Origin: Amycolatopsis orientalis DSM 40040 = KCTC 9412
GTDB lineage: Bacteria > Actinomycetota > Actinomycetes > Mycobacteriales > Pseudonocardiaceae
Reading direction: 5' to 3'
Assembly (NCBI RefSeq): GCF_000478275.1
Contig: NZ_ASJB01000057.1
Coordinates: forward strand, 124,001 to 188,000
Length of the DNA: 64,000 bases
Shown: piece by piece, positions 27,820 to 37,045 of the stretch
How the letters are laid out: every line of letters begins with the position of its first letter
How positions within the stretch are numbered: position 1 is the stretch's first letter
The notes under the pieces: model-generated
Told to the model about the DNA's origin: nothing
The model's database searches: none
Seen by the model: the letters and a program-made list of their open reading frames with translations, nothing else
Translations under genes and position numbers: made by a program

Positions 27820-28926
27820 TCAGACGGTGGCAGGTGCCTTCCGGTACAGCGTGGCGAGCATCAGGCCTGCCCCGACAAAGCAGACGAGCGCGTAAAGGCC
27901 GCTTCCGATCGGAGTGCCGTCTCGGGTGAAGCCGTTCTCCGCGGCGAAGTACGACGGCAGGGCGCTGATCCAGAAGGCGGCCAGCCCGCCCAGGTAGACG
28001 GCGGGATAAAAGCGGGCGAAGGCGGACAGCGGTTCGCTTTCCCCGCGATCCGCCGACCGCAGATGCGAGACGAAGATCCAGGTGCCCGCTATCCAGAGCA
28101 GACCCAGTTCGACGCCGAGGACCCACGCCTGCGCCACCGGGTCGGGATCGTCCCCGCCGAAGAGGCTCGACGGGATACCGGCGATCGCCATGGTCGGCGG
28201 CGTGAGGACACCGGCGGCCAAAACGCGGAGCACGAGAGATCGTCCCCGTCGCGGCCCGCCGTCCGGCGCCGGGCCACCGGTCAGGCGGACGACCAGATAG
28301 GTCATGGCCCCCATCGAGACAGAGGCGAACAACAGCATGCTGTTCATCGGCACCGACGCCATCGCGGGATGGTTCACGATCCGGTTGTCCATATTCCAGG
28401 CCCACCATTTCAGTTGCGGGCCAAGGTGATCGAAGACCTCGTAGAACACCTGACAAGCGAACGCGACGGCCACCGACCCGGTGAGCGCGCCACGGCGCCG
28501 GAAGATCCCGAGCGACCGTACGAGTTCGTAGGCGACCTGACTGATCATCGGATAGAAGGCCACGATGTAGAGCGGCAGCCGATCCGCCATGAACTGCACG
28601 GTGAACAGGTTGTGGGCGAAGATGAAGCCGTACCGCTGCTCGAGACCGAACCATTCCGGGAAGTACAACGGCGGTTCGATCACGAAGAGATAGACCAGCG
28701 ACGCGCACCAGAGCGCCAGGTTGACCGGATCGCCCTCGCGACGGCGGCGGAGCGCGTGCACCAGGGCGAACACGGCGCCGCCGATGACGAGGAGTTCGAG
28801 CAGCGGCATCGTCGGTTCGGCGAGATCCCAGGGAAAGCGGAACGAGACGACGGGGGAGACGTCGTGACAGTCGAAGCCGAGCGCGCGGGTGACGGTCTCC
28901 GCGTCCGGCCCGCACACCGCGCTCAT
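27820..28926 (-). CDS. Polytopic membrane protein, unknown family
   Basis: A 368-residue protein with eight or more predicted membrane helices (first near 40-58, last near 345-362). Acidic and aromatic residues cluster inside the membrane region: FVIEPPLYFPEWFGLE and VFYEVFDHLGPQLKWW. Buried Glu/Asp near aromatic residues can mark membrane enzymes rather than pure transporters, but no family was recognised. Its start overlaps the stop of the FAD monooxygenase gene (28923-28926), so they are coupled. It may work on the same substrate. Confidence 0.7.
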   Translation of the reverse strand: MSAVCGPDAETVTRALGFDCHDVSPVVSFRFPWDLAEPTMPLLELLVIGGAVFALVHALRRRREGDPVNLALWCASLVYLFVIEPPLYFPEWFGLEQRYGFIFAHNLFTVQFMADRLPLYIVAFYPMISQVAYELVRSLGIFRRRGALTGSVAVAFACQVFYEVFDHLGPQLKWWAWNMDNRIVNHPAMASVPMNSMLLFASVSMGAMTYLVVRLTGGPAPDGGPRRGRSLVLRVLAAGVLTPPTMAIAGIPSSLFGGDDPDPVAQAWVLGVELGLLWIAGTWIFVSHLRSADRGESEPLSAFARFYPAVYLGGLAAFWISALPSYFAAENGFTRDGTPIGSGLYALVCFVGAGLMLATLYRKAPATV

Positions 28927-30416
28927 CGCACGGCCGCGGTCGCCGTGGCGGCGGCGTCGGGGGAGTAGTCGGTGGCGGGTGGTTCGGCCTGGGGATCGAA
29001 GCCGAAGGGAACCCGGTGTTTGCCCAGCGCGGCGCGGACGCGGTAGCGCACGAGCCCCGCCAGCACCCGTGGGTTCCGCAGCATCGCCCCCAAGGACTCG
29101 TCGAGGTTGAACACCTTGGCGAAGTGTTCGTCGACCACCGCGTCCTCACGCGCGGCGCCGACGATGAGGCTGAACGCCGGGCTGGACAGCGCCGCGACGA
29201 CGCGGCGCCGCCACTCGGGCAGCTTCTCGGACCCCACCGCGCAGGCGTAGCCGCCGTCCCTGGCCATCGCCAGGCTCCACGGCACGCTGAGCAGTTTGCG
29301 TTGCGCGGCAAGGAAACGTGCGGAGAACTTCGAATCGATACGATTGACGCGGGCGAGATGTCCGCGCAGCAGCAGTGCCGAACCCGCCGCGGAACTGATG
29401 CCCTGCGCGTAGAACGGATTGAACGCGCAGATCGAGTCGCCGATGGACACCAGACCCTTCGGTGGTGTGCGCAGCAGGTCGTATCGCCGCCACTTGTTGC
29501 CGGTCGAGCGGGTCAGGTGCACCTCCGAGGTGGGGGCGCACCGGTCCATGGCGTCGGCGAACAACGGCGTCCGCACCCGGCGGGCCGATTCGACGAACGC
29601 GTCGGTGGTCCGGGGCATCTCGATTCCCCACGATCCCATGCAGGCGATGACCCGGTTTCCCTCGATCGGGAAGAAGTTGACCAGGAACTCGTGCTCGGCG
29701 GGATGATCGCCCTTGTCCGGCGTCGGCATGATCACCAGGTGATGCCACCACCAGGACGGCGGCCGCTCCGACGGCGAGGGCAGGTCGTACCAGCGTGAGG
29801 TGTAGGTGACCTTGGCGTCGAGGGTCCGCACCTCGGGCTCGGGCCAGCCCGCGGCCGCCAGCCAGGCGCCGACCGGGGAGCCGCGGCCCATCGCGTCCAC
29901 CACGAAGTCGGCGTCGACGTGCTCGACGCCGGCGGAGGTGGAGAAGCCGACCCCGGTGACCTCTCCGTCGGGGGTGCCGCCGGCCCGCGTGGTCAGGCCG
30001 GTCACCGAGACACCTTCGCGGATGACGACGTTCGTCAGGCCGCGCACCTTGTCGCGCAGGACGCGCTCGATGAGGATCCGCGAGCTGTAGATCATCGTCA
30101 TCGTGCCGCGTTTGCGCGCCGACCAGCCCTCCCCGTCGAGGTAGGCCGCGTCCATGGACGGCATCAGATGCAGCCCGCCCGCGGCGATGAGGTCGTCTTC
30201 GAAACCGGGGAAGAGCTCGCCGATCGCGCGGCGGCCGGAGTTCAGCAGGAAATGCGGATGTTTGCTCTGCGGCACGCCACGCCGGTGCTCGGCTTCCGCC
30301 GGGAGTTCGTCGCGTTCCAGCACCAGCACTTCGTCGAAGTGCGGGGCGAGCGCTCCCGCGGTGCACAGACCGGCGGCGCTGCCACCCAGGACGACGGCGG
30401 TCTTGCCGAGCCGCAT
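28923..30416 (-). CDS. FAD-dependent monooxygenase
   Basis: A 497-residue flavoprotein of the group A monooxygenase/epoxidase type. The N-terminal FAD fold is TAVVLGGSAAGLCTAGALAP with acidic strand end VLERDEL. VDADFVVDAMGRGSPVGAWL corresponds to the DG motif region, and GLVSIGDSICAFNPFYAQG to the GD motif. It probably hydroxylates or epoxidises a hydrophobic substrate with NAD(P)H and O2. The ATG at 30416 has GGGAG upstream; a TTG at 30425 is less likely. It is first in an operon with an unknown membrane protein. Confidence 0.82.
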   Translation of the reverse strand: MRLGKTAVVLGGSAAGLCTAGALAPHFDEVLVLERDELPAEAEHRRGVPQSKHPHFLLNSGRRAIGELFPGFEDDLIAAGGLHLMPSMDAAYLDGEGWSARKRGTMTMIYSSRILIERVLRDKVRGLTNVVIREGVSVTGLTTRAGGTPDGEVTGVGFSTSAGVEHVDADFVVDAMGRGSPVGAWLAAAGWPEPEVRTLDAKVTYTSRWYDLPSPSERPPSWWWHHLVIMPTPDKGDHPAEHEFLVNFFPIEGNRVIACMGSWGIEMPRTTDAFVESARRVRTPLFADAMDRCAPTSEVHLTRSTGNKWRRYDLLRTPPKGLVSIGDSICAFNPFYAQGISSAAGSALLLRGHLARVNRIDSKFSARFLAAQRKLLSVPWSLAMARDGGYACAVGSEKLPEWRRRVVAALSSPAFSLIVGAAREDAVVDEHFAKVFNLDESLGAMLRNPRVLAGLVRYRVRAALGKHRVPFGFDPQAEPPATDYSPDAAATATAAVR

Positions 30417-30432
30417 GCGGATCAACTCCCGT

Positions 30433-30465
30433 CATTCATACAAACTGGCCTAGAATGTATGAATG
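30433..30465. promoter_or_regulatory. Probable TetR operator
   Basis: Inverted repeat CATTCATAC-N15-GTATGAATG, ending 17 bp before the monooxygenase ATG. It is AT-rich within GC-rich DNA and has the arm length and spacing of TetR-family operators. The only TetR gene nearby is the last gene of this operon. Confidence 0.6.
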
Positions 30466-30508
30466 ACCGAACCCTCGTGTCAAGGACGGCCCCGCCTGCC
30501 CACCAGGC

Positions 30509-30554
30509 CTCGTGAGTGGTAAGGACGGTTAGAACCGTCATTACCACTCACGAG
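30509..30554. repeat. GTGAGTGGTAA palindrome, copy 2 of 6
   Basis: 46 bp, starting CTCGTGAGTGGTAA and ending ATTACCACTCACGAG, with one stem mismatch. It lies 30 bp beyond the stop of the PL3 pectate lyase gene (minus strand), consistent with a terminator for it. Confidence 0.75.
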
Positions 30555-30583
30555 CAACCGCACCGCGTCCGAACGAGCGGGCG

Positions 30584-31372
30584 CTATTTGTAGATGACGT
30601 CGGAAGCGGAGTAGATGCAGTTCTTGCCGTCCGCTCCGGTGCCGACCTTCTTCGACGACCCGTCACCCTTCTTGACACCGTTGTACTTGTCGCAGATCGA
30701 GACCTTCTTGCCGCTGTCGCCGACAAGGGTGACCTTGCTCAGCCGCGCGGTGTCGCCGTAGTTCACGTTGATGCTGACGACGTTCTTCGCCGACATCTCG
30801 ATCCGTACGTTCTCCACCCGCACGTGCCGGTTCTGCGGGTTGTTGCCGCAGTCGCCGCAGGCCCGGTAAAGCTTGCCGATGCCCTGCGCGGCGAAATTCC
30901 GGATGATCATCGTGCCGGGACCGTTGTGCTGGAAGACCTTGTCGCTCGCGCTCAGTGCGCCGCCCCCGTCGATGGTCATCGTCTGCGAGGCCGAGGTGCC
31001 CTTGAACGTGGCGGCATCCTCGCCCACGTCTTCCCACCACACGTTGCGCAACGTGCAGGTGCCGAGGCAGTGCACGCCATCGGCGCCGGGTTTGCCGATG
31101 ATCACGTTGGCGAGCGTGGCCCCGTCGGCGAGTTCGAAGACCGCCTTCTGGCTCTCGCTGCCACCGCCGCCGCCCAGTCCTTGAGGGATGATCCGTTTCA
31201 TCCCGTAGTCCCGCGAGCCGGAAAACCTGACGGTGGCCGTCACGGTTTCTTCGCCGTTCGCCTTCGGTGGTGTGAGTGCTTGCGCGGGTTGCGCGAGCAT
31301 CACGATCGCGCTCGCCGCGAAGACCACGGCGGCTCCGCTCGACAAGACGCGGCGCCATCCCTTGCTGGTCAT
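30584..31372 (-). CDS. Secreted pectate lyase, family PL3
   Basis: A 262-residue protein with a signal peptide (about 1-32, cleavage after PAQA). The mature part is a small right-handed beta-helix of the PL3 type: GADGVHCLGTCTLRNVWWED, then GTMIIRNFAAQGIGKLYRAC and HVRVENVRI. The family cleaves polygalacturonate by Ca-dependent beta-elimination outside the cell. A palindrome matching a LacI operator (31465-31478) lies about 93 bp upstream. Confidence 0.85.
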   Translation of the reverse strand: MTSKGWRRVLSSGAAVVFAASAIVMLAQPAQALTPPKANGEETVTATVRFSGSRDYGMKRIIPQGLGGGGGSESQKAVFELADGATLANVIIGKPGADGVHCLGTCTLRNVWWEDVGEDAATFKGTSASQTMTIDGGGALSASDKVFQHNGPGTMIIRNFAAQGIGKLYRACGDCGNNPQNRHVRVENVRIEMSAKNVVSINVNYGDTARLSKVTLVGDSGKKVSICDKYNGVKKGDGSSKKVGTGADGKNCIYSASDVIYK

Positions 31373-31464
31373 GGAAAACCTCCGGTCGTACCTCCTGGTT
31401 TGGCTATCCCCGTGGGAAAGCCTGTGCAGCGTGTAAGCCGGGCTCGCAGGTGAGAGTACGGCCG

Positions 31465-31478
31465 GGAAAGCGCTTTCC
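31465..31478. promoter_or_regulatory. LacI-type operator before PL3
   Basis: GGAAAGCGCTTTCC, a perfect 14-bp palindrome with central CG. The same sequence is at 46303-46316, with a one-base variant at 46617-46630 and the related GGAAACCGGTTTCC at 33485-33498. Confidence 0.7.
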
Positions 31479-31496
31479 GCAAGGCTGCCGTCCGGG

Positions 31497-33338
31497 TCAC
31501 GGGAACTTCGCGGCGACCCAGGCCGCCAATTCCGCCCGCGCGGCCTCGCGGTCGGCCGAGGTCACCCCGGATCCGTTGCCGACGACCGCGAAGTGCACGC
31601 GACCGCTGTCGGTGGACGCGAGCATCAGCCGGTTGACGCCGGGTTCTCCCGGTTCCGCGGCGATGGACACCGGTTCGGCGCCGGTGTACGACGGCAATCC
31701 TGTGGTGGAGCCGAGATCGCTGACCACGGTCGTGCCCGTGCGGGTGAACGAAGAAGGCAGGTGCAGTTCGGTCGGCGCCTTGCCGCCGTTCGAACGCCAC
31801 ACGAGCACTCCGTACTGTCCCGTGCCGACGACCCGTTTGAGCGCGGGCATCGAATCGGGGATCCGGTTCCAGGACGCGACCGCCCGGTCTTCGTAGGTGA
31901 ACGCTTTGGTGTCACCCGCGACCATGCGCGGGAAGACCCGGTCGACGAGCTTGCCGTCCATGGTGAGGGTCGCGCTGCCGCCGTCGGTCCGCACCGCGGA
32001 GAAGTGCTCGTCGTTCATGGCGTCGCCTTCGGTGCGGACCTTGTCCGGGTTGTCGTTCATCAGCTCGTGGTGGCGGTTGTAGTAGATGTCCCAATGCCAT
32101 TGGCTGCCGGACAACGGCCGCCCGGAGCCCGCCGCGCCGGACCACCAGTTCGCTCCCGTCACCCGGGAATCCAGCGCCTGGTACATCGCCTTGAGTACGG
32201 TGGGCGCCTTGTCGGAGGTGTATCCCGCGACAGGATGGCCGAACTCGGAGACGATCCCGGTCGTGCCGAGGGCCTGGGAACGGTCGCGGATCAGGCCGAA
32301 GTCCTTGACGTACTCACCATCGTTGGCCGGCCCGGGTTTGAGGACACCGGATTGTGCCTTCCCGTCGTAGAAGTGCGAATTGAACACATAGCGGTTGCCG
32401 AGCGAGGCCACGCCGGTCAGGCCGCCGGGTTCGGCGACCAGGTCCACGTTCTGGTTCCAGAACATGTGCGGTTCCACGAAGGCCGCCTTGTCGCCCCAGC
32501 CGGATTGGTCCATCCGGGCGCGGAACTGTTGGTAGAACGGCCAAAGCAGGTCGCGTTCCCAGGTCGGGCCGGTCTGCCCGGAGTCGTAGCGGCCGGCATA
32601 GGGCTCGTTGAGCGGGTCGGCGCCGAGAACGAGCCGGAACGCGGCGGGGGAGAGGTTCTCCTTGAGGAAGCGCAGGGTTTCGCCCGCCTGATGGACGAAC
32701 TCGTCCCTGATCCGGATCGGCCCCGCCGCGGTCGAGAGTTCCCGGTTGTGCCAGAAGTCGTACGTCGCGCTGGTGACGGCCTTGTTGTTCTTGACGTTCT
32801 GTCCCCAGTGGAAACAGAGACCGCAGGATTCCGGCGGATAACCGCCCGCGCGGACCACCCAAGCGGGTGCCCCGTCGCCGGTGTACCAGCTCCCGGGGTT
32901 GAACAGGTACCTCGAAAACAGGTCCTGGTGGAAATCCAGGTAGACCCGGATGCCTTGGCCGGTGAAGGCGGAGATCTGCTCGGCGACCTTGGCGAGATAC
33001 GTGTAGTCGATCTTCTTCGGCTCCGGTTCGATCCACGCCCAGGTCACCAGGAACCGCACCGCGTTCGCGCCGGTCAGCCGCCGCATGGCCGCGGCGGAGG
33101 TCCGGGCGTCGTCCACCGTCGCGAACGGCAGGCCCCGGAATTCGGCGAGCTTGGCCTCCCCGGACACGTTGAATCCGCGCAGGACCACCTCGCGGCCGTG
33201 CTCGTCTCGGAAGGCGTCGCCGGAGACGGCCATGGACCCGTTGTCGAACCACAGTGGTGGTGACTCGGCCGCGGCCGCCCCGGCGGGTAGCGGCGCGAGC
33301 AGCAGGACCGCGGACAGGAGAAAGAAAAGTCGTTTCAT
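31497..33338 (-). CDS. Secreted GH5 glycosidase, endoglycosylceramidase-like
   Basis: A 613-residue protein with a signal peptide (about 1-24, ending in an Ala-rich stretch) and a GH5 TIM barrel (about 40-450). The general acid Glu is in DPLNEPYAG and the nucleophile Glu in GIVSEFGHP. A C-terminal beta domain (about 470-613) follows, as in bacterial endoglycoceramidases. In this pectin region it more likely acts on a plant glycan or glycoside, but the substrate cannot be read. The ATG at 33338 has GAGG 8 nt upstream. It is divergent from a LacI gene with an operator between. Confidence 0.78.
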   Translation of the reverse strand: MKRLFFLLSAVLLLAPLPAGAAAAESPPLWFDNGSMAVSGDAFRDEHGREVVLRGFNVSGEAKLAEFRGLPFATVDDARTSAAAMRRLTGANAVRFLVTWAWIEPEPKKIDYTYLAKVAEQISAFTGQGIRVYLDFHQDLFSRYLFNPGSWYTGDGAPAWVVRAGGYPPESCGLCFHWGQNVKNNKAVTSATYDFWHNRELSTAAGPIRIRDEFVHQAGETLRFLKENLSPAAFRLVLGADPLNEPYAGRYDSGQTGPTWERDLLWPFYQQFRARMDQSGWGDKAAFVEPHMFWNQNVDLVAEPGGLTGVASLGNRYVFNSHFYDGKAQSGVLKPGPANDGEYVKDFGLIRDRSQALGTTGIVSEFGHPVAGYTSDKAPTVLKAMYQALDSRVTGANWWSGAAGSGRPLSGSQWHWDIYYNRHHELMNDNPDKVRTEGDAMNDEHFSAVRTDGGSATLTMDGKLVDRVFPRMVAGDTKAFTYEDRAVASWNRIPDSMPALKRVVGTGQYGVLVWRSNGGKAPTELHLPSSFTRTGTTVVSDLGSTTGLPSYTGAEPVSIAAEPGEPGVNRLMLASTDSGRVHFAVVGNGSGVTSADREAARAELAAWVAAKFP

Positions 33339-33484
33339 GGCTTCACCTCGGTAGGTAGGACCGCCGAACGGGTCGCTCATCCTGATCCGGAAACATGAGA
33401 AATAATCGCGTTAGTGCACTGTAATGGGAGTGTCCCCCACGCGCCAGAGCGTTACGGGATGATGTGCGAGCGGTGGGTATGATG

Positions 33485-33498
33485 GGAAACCGGTTTCC
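33485..33498. promoter_or_regulatory. LacI-type operator between GH5 and lacI genes
   Basis: GGAAACCGGTTTCC, a perfect 14-bp palindrome 14 bp before the LacI start. It differs from the pectate-lyase sites only at the symmetric bases flanking the central CG. Probable site of autoregulation and of GH5 control. Confidence 0.65.
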
Positions 33499-33512
33499 GG
33501 AGCGGGGGCGGC

Positions 33513-34526
33513 GTGGGTTCGCAGATCACCTTGGCGGATGTCGCCGAGAGGGCCGGTGTTTCGCTGGCCACGGCGTCGAGGGTCGTCAACGGCAGTGAAC
33601 GTGTTGTGGGCAAGCGGTTCCGCGAGCGGGTGCTCGCGGCCGCGGCCGAACTCGGCTACACCGCGAACGCCTTCGCGCAGGCTGTCGCCCGCGGCCGCAG
33701 CGACGTCGTGGGTCTCGTGGTCGCCGACATCCAGGACCCGTACTTCTCGGTGATCGCGGCGGCCGCCCTCACCGTGGTCGAACCGCACGGCGAGCTGATG
33801 CTGGGAACGACGCTGCACCGCCCGGAACAGGAACTGCGCTACGTGACGACGATGCGGGCGCGCCAGGTCCGCGGCATCGTGCTGGTCGGCAGCCGGACCA
33901 CCGACACCGGGCACACCAAGCGGCTGGCCGAGGCGATCGCGGAGTTCGTCTCCGGCGGCGGCCGGGTGGCGGTGATCGGCCAGGACAAGCTGGGCGCCGA
34001 CACCGTGCTGCCGCAGAACCGGTCCGGTGCCAGGGAACTGGCAACGGCGTTGACCGGGCTGGGCCACCGTTCGTTCGCCGTGCTCGGTGGTCCCAAGAAT
34101 CTGCTGACGGCGCGGGACCGGGTCGACGGTTTCGTCGACGGGCTCGCCAAACGGGGCAGGCGGGCCGAAGTGGTCGTGCACAGCGAATTCGTGCGGGACG
34201 GCGGATACCGGGCGATGAACGAACTCCTCGATCGGCCGCGAAGGCCCGGCTGCGTTTTCGCGGTCAACGACGTGATGGCGATCGGGGCGATGGCCGCTGC
34301 GCGTGACCGCGGCCTCCGCGTCCCGGAGGACATCGCGATCGCGGGTTTCGACGACATCCCGTCGCTGCGGGATCTCGCGCCCACGCTGACCACGGTCCGC
34401 CTCCCGCTGGAGGAGATGGGCCGGAAGGCCGCGTCGCTGGTGCTCGACGACGCACGGGAGGGCGGTCGCAAGCGGGTGGTCCGGATCAAGGGCGAGGTCG
34501 TGCTCCGCGACAGCACTCGCCGCTGA
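33513..34526 (+). CDS. LacI-family repressor, probable pectin-regulon regulator
   Basis: A 337-residue regulator: helix-turn-helix at 5-25 (TLADVAERAGVSLATASRVV), hinge helix around 45-57, and a periplasmic-binding-protein-like ligand domain. The GTG at 33513 has GGAG 10 nt upstream. It is divergent from the GH5 gene. The GGAAASCGSTTTCC palindromes at 33485, 31465, 46303 and 46617 are the best candidate targets by proximity. Confidence 0.85.
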   Translation: MGSQITLADVAERAGVSLATASRVVNGSERVVGKRFRERVLAAAAELGYTANAFAQAVARGRSDVVGLVVADIQDPYFSVIAAAALTVVEPHGELMLGTTLHRPEQELRYVTTMRARQVRGIVLVGSRTTDTGHTKRLAEAIAEFVSGGGRVAVIGQDKLGADTVLPQNRSGARELATALTGLGHRSFAVLGGPKNLLTARDRVDGFVDGLAKRGRRAEVVVHSEFVRDGGYRAMNELLDRPRRPGCVFAVNDVMAIGAMAAARDRGLRVPEDIAIAGFDDIPSLRDLAPTLTTVRLPLEEMGRKAASLVLDDAREGGRKRVVRIKGEVVLRDSTRR

Positions 34527-34620
34527 GCCGGGTCCGCGAACGCGCCTCGTGATTGGACCGTTACGCGGATTCGCCTTGCTCCCGAACGAGTTGTCGATAA
34601 CGTGAATGCGGCTCCGTTGT

Positions 34621-34632
34621 GTTAACGCTAAC
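34621..34632. promoter_or_regulatory. Operator-like sequence between convergent lacI genes
   Basis: GTTAACGCTAAC resembles LacI operators with a central CG (GTTA-N-CG-N-TAAC), but lies between two converging 3' ends where no promoter is expected. It may be a relic or a chance match. Confidence 0.3.
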
Positions 34633-34689
34633 GTTCGAGGGAGAACGAGTGGTGGCCGAGCAGGCGCCGTCGCAGCCGGGAACGGCCGC

Positions 34690-35679
34690 TCAGTGCTGGG
34701 TCGCCGACGGTGGCGCGGTGGTGGCCCGGACGATGAGATACGTGTCCAGCGCTTGGTTGACAGCCACCCGGTGGTCGTCTTCGAGCAGGGCGAGCAGGAC
34801 GTTGACCGCGGCGCGGCCCGCCGCCTCGGCGGGGATCGACACCGTGGTCAGCGGAGGCGCCGAGATCGCGGCGAAGACGAGGTCGTCGAAGCCCACCAGG
34901 CTGATTTCGTCCGGCACCGGGACCCCGCGGGCGTTCAGCCGGGCCAGCACACCGAAAGCGACCATGTCGTTGTACGCGACGATGGCGGTGACGCCGGCGG
35001 CGAGCGCGAGGTCCGCGCCCTGCAGCCCGCCTTCGAACCGCGCCGGGAACGGCCCGAACTCCGCGACCTCGATCCCGTGCTCTTCCGCGGCGGGCAGCAG
35101 TCCGCGCCTGCGGGCCGCCGACGACCAGGAATCCTTCGGCCCGCCGATGAACGCGCATTTCCGGTGGCCGAGCGCGGCGAGGTGCTGGACGGCCTGGCGC
35201 ATCCCGCCCGGACTGTCCACCACCACCGACGGGATGCCGTCGACCTCGCGGTTCAGCAGGACCAGCCAGGTGTGCCCGGCCAGGTCGTGGAGTTGTTCGT
35301 CCGACATGCTGGGGCTGCACAGCACCAGGCCGTCGACCTGTTTGGCCATGCTGCGGGCGAGGTTCTCCTCGACGACAGGGTCTTGGCCGCTGTTGGCGAA
35401 CAGTACGGCGACGTCGTCCTGCCGGGCCCTGGCCTGCGCCCCGTCGAGGACGCCCGTGAAGAACTGGTTGTCGAGGTCGGAGACGATGATCCCGAGCTGC
35501 CCGGTGGATTTCGCCGGTTTGCGCGGCCCGCCGACGGGGGAGTATCCGAGTTCGCCCGCCGCGGCGAGAATGCGGTTCCGTGTCTCGGCCCTGACCAGAT
35601 CGGGGGTCGTGAACGTCCGGGAGACCGTCGAGATGGACACCTTCGCCCGTTGAGCGACGTCGTAGATGGTGACGGTCAC
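34690..35679 (-). CDS. LacI-family repressor
   Basis: A 329-residue regulator with helix-turn-helix at 4-24 (TIYDVAQRAKVSISTVSRTF) and a full sugar-binding domain. The GTG start at 35679 has GGGAG upstream. It is divergent from a Gfo/Idh oxidoreductase gene. The intervening region holds ACTTGCACAAC (35698-35708), whose exact inverse complement lies before the ABC importer operon at 38099-38109, so it may control itself and that operon. Confidence 0.83.
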   Translation of the reverse strand: MTVTIYDVAQRAKVSISTVSRTFTTPDLVRAETRNRILAAAGELGYSPVGGPRKPAKSTGQLGIIVSDLDNQFFTGVLDGAQARARQDDVAVLFANSGQDPVVEENLARSMAKQVDGLVLCSPSMSDEQLHDLAGHTWLVLLNREVDGIPSVVVDSPGGMRQAVQHLAALGHRKCAFIGGPKDSWSSAARRRGLLPAAEEHGIEVAEFGPFPARFEGGLQGADLALAAGVTAIVAYNDMVAFGVLARLNARGVPVPDEISLVGFDDLVFAAISAPPLTTVSIPAEAAGRAAVNVLLALLEDDHRVAVNQALDTYLIVRATTAPPSATQH

Positions 35680-35697
35680 GAAACTCCCTTTGCGCAG

Positions 35698-35708
35698 ACT
35701 TGCACAAC
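35698..35708 (-). promoter_or_regulatory. ACTTGCACAAC motif, candidate operator half
   Basis: An 11-bp motif 19-29 bp before the LacI start at 35679. Its inverse complement is at 38099-38109. Shorter versions (ACTTGCA, 35852-35858; CTTGCAGAAAG, 37967-37977) lie before the oxidoreductase at 35873 and the truncated LacI at 37946. Confidence 0.4.
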
Positions 35709-35872
35709 ATCATGTAAACGGTCTGCCGCCTTGTCAATTCGCGACCTCGCGCCGTCCTCCAGCCTGCCCATAAAAGCGGCTCCTACCTGCGTCTTCGTTC
35801 TTGACATCGAGGAGCGGCCGCCCCTAGCGTTGGCTCGCAGAAAACGGGCAAACTTGCAGGATCGGAGACCCA

Positions 35873-37045
35873 ATGGCGGGTACCGCACGCCTTGCCGTCG
35901 TCGGCACGTCTGGCTACGCGGCCACTTATCTGCGCAGGGCACGCGACCTGCACGACGAGGGCCTCATCGAGTTCGCGGCGCTCTGCGACATCCGTGAGCC
36001 GTCTCCCGCCGCACTCGGGCTGCTGCCCGACGGCGCCACCGTGCACCGTGACATCGACGCGCTGATGCGTTCGGAGAGTCCGGACGTCGTGGTGGTCGTG
36101 TCGCCTCCCCACACGCATCGGGCGGTGGCCGAGTCGGTTCTGCTGGCAGGGGGCGATCTGCTGATCGAGACGCCGCCGGTACTCGACCTCGACGGGTATC
36201 TCGAACTGACCGGACTCGCCGCGCGCTCCGGCCGGATCTGCCAGACGGGGTTCCAGAGTTTCGGATCGGCGGCGCTGCCCCCGCTGGCGGCCGCGATCGC
36301 CCGGGGCGAGCTGGGCGAGGTCACCGGGGTCGGCGCGGCGGGCGCGTGGGTCCGCACCGACGCCTACTACGCGCGCAATCCGTGGGCGGGCCGCCGGTGG
36401 CTGGACGGCGAGGCGGTGGTGGACGGGGCACTGACGAACCCGTTCTCGCACGCCGTCGCCACCGCGCTGCTGGTCGCCGGCGTCGAGGAACAGGACCCGT
36501 CGGACATCGCACTGGAACTGTTCGGCACCCGGGATCTCGAAGCGGACGACACCGCGTGCCTGCGGCTCCGGTTCGATCGGGGCCCGGAGATCGTGGTGGC
36601 GGCTTCCCTGTGCGCGGAACAGGATCACGAGCCGTACGTCCTGGTGCACGGCACCGGCGGGCGGGCGAAGTTCTGGTACAAGACCCATCGCCTCGAGATC
36701 AACGACGAGCGGATCCCCGTGGCGCCGCCGTCGGATCTGCTGCGCAACCTGATCGAACACCGGCGGAATCCGGAAGAGATCCCGTTGCTCGCCCCGTTGA
36801 CCAGGACCCGTGCGTTCGCTTCGGTCGTGCAGGCGGTGCGGGACGCCCCCGAACCCGCGCCGATCCCCGACGGCTGGATCCGCAGTGTCGGGGCGGGTCC
36901 GGCCCGGCATCCGGTGGTGCGGGGGATCGCAGAAGAGGTCGCCGTGGCCGCGGAACGACTCGCCCTGTTCTCGGAGATCGGCGTGCCGTGGGCGGGCCCG
37001 AACCGGTGGTGGCGTGGTGTCCACCGGGTGCCGGTCAGCTCCTGA
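35873..37045 (+). CDS. Gfo/Idh/MocA oxidoreductase with altered EKP motif
   Basis: A 390-residue protein with an N-terminal NAD(P) fold (ARLAVVGTSGYAATYLRRA) and a C-terminal alpha/beta domain. It is paralogous to the oxidoreductase at 41802. The conserved EKP motif, whose Lys contributes to cofactor and substrate binding, reads ETPPVLDL here (Thr codon at 36170-36172), while the paralogue keeps EKPPVLDL. It may be an impaired or specialised enzyme. Its 3' end overlaps the truncated LacI gene by 11 bp. The substrate is probably a sugar acid or sugar of the pectin pathway (inference). Confidence 0.8.
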   Translation: MAGTARLAVVGTSGYAATYLRRARDLHDEGLIEFAALCDIREPSPAALGLLPDGATVHRDIDALMRSESPDVVVVVSPPHTHRAVAESVLLAGGDLLIETPPVLDLDGYLELTGLAARSGRICQTGFQSFGSAALPPLAAAIARGELGEVTGVGAAGAWVRTDAYYARNPWAGRRWLDGEAVVDGALTNPFSHAVATALLVAGVEEQDPSDIALELFGTRDLEADDTACLRLRFDRGPEIVVAASLCAEQDHEPYVLVHGTGGRAKFWYKTHRLEINDERIPVAPPSDLLRNLIEHRRNPEEIPLLAPLTRTRAFASVVQAVRDAPEPAPIPDGWIRSVGAGPARHPVVRGIAEEVAVAAERLALFSEIGVPWAGPNRWWRGVHRVPVSS

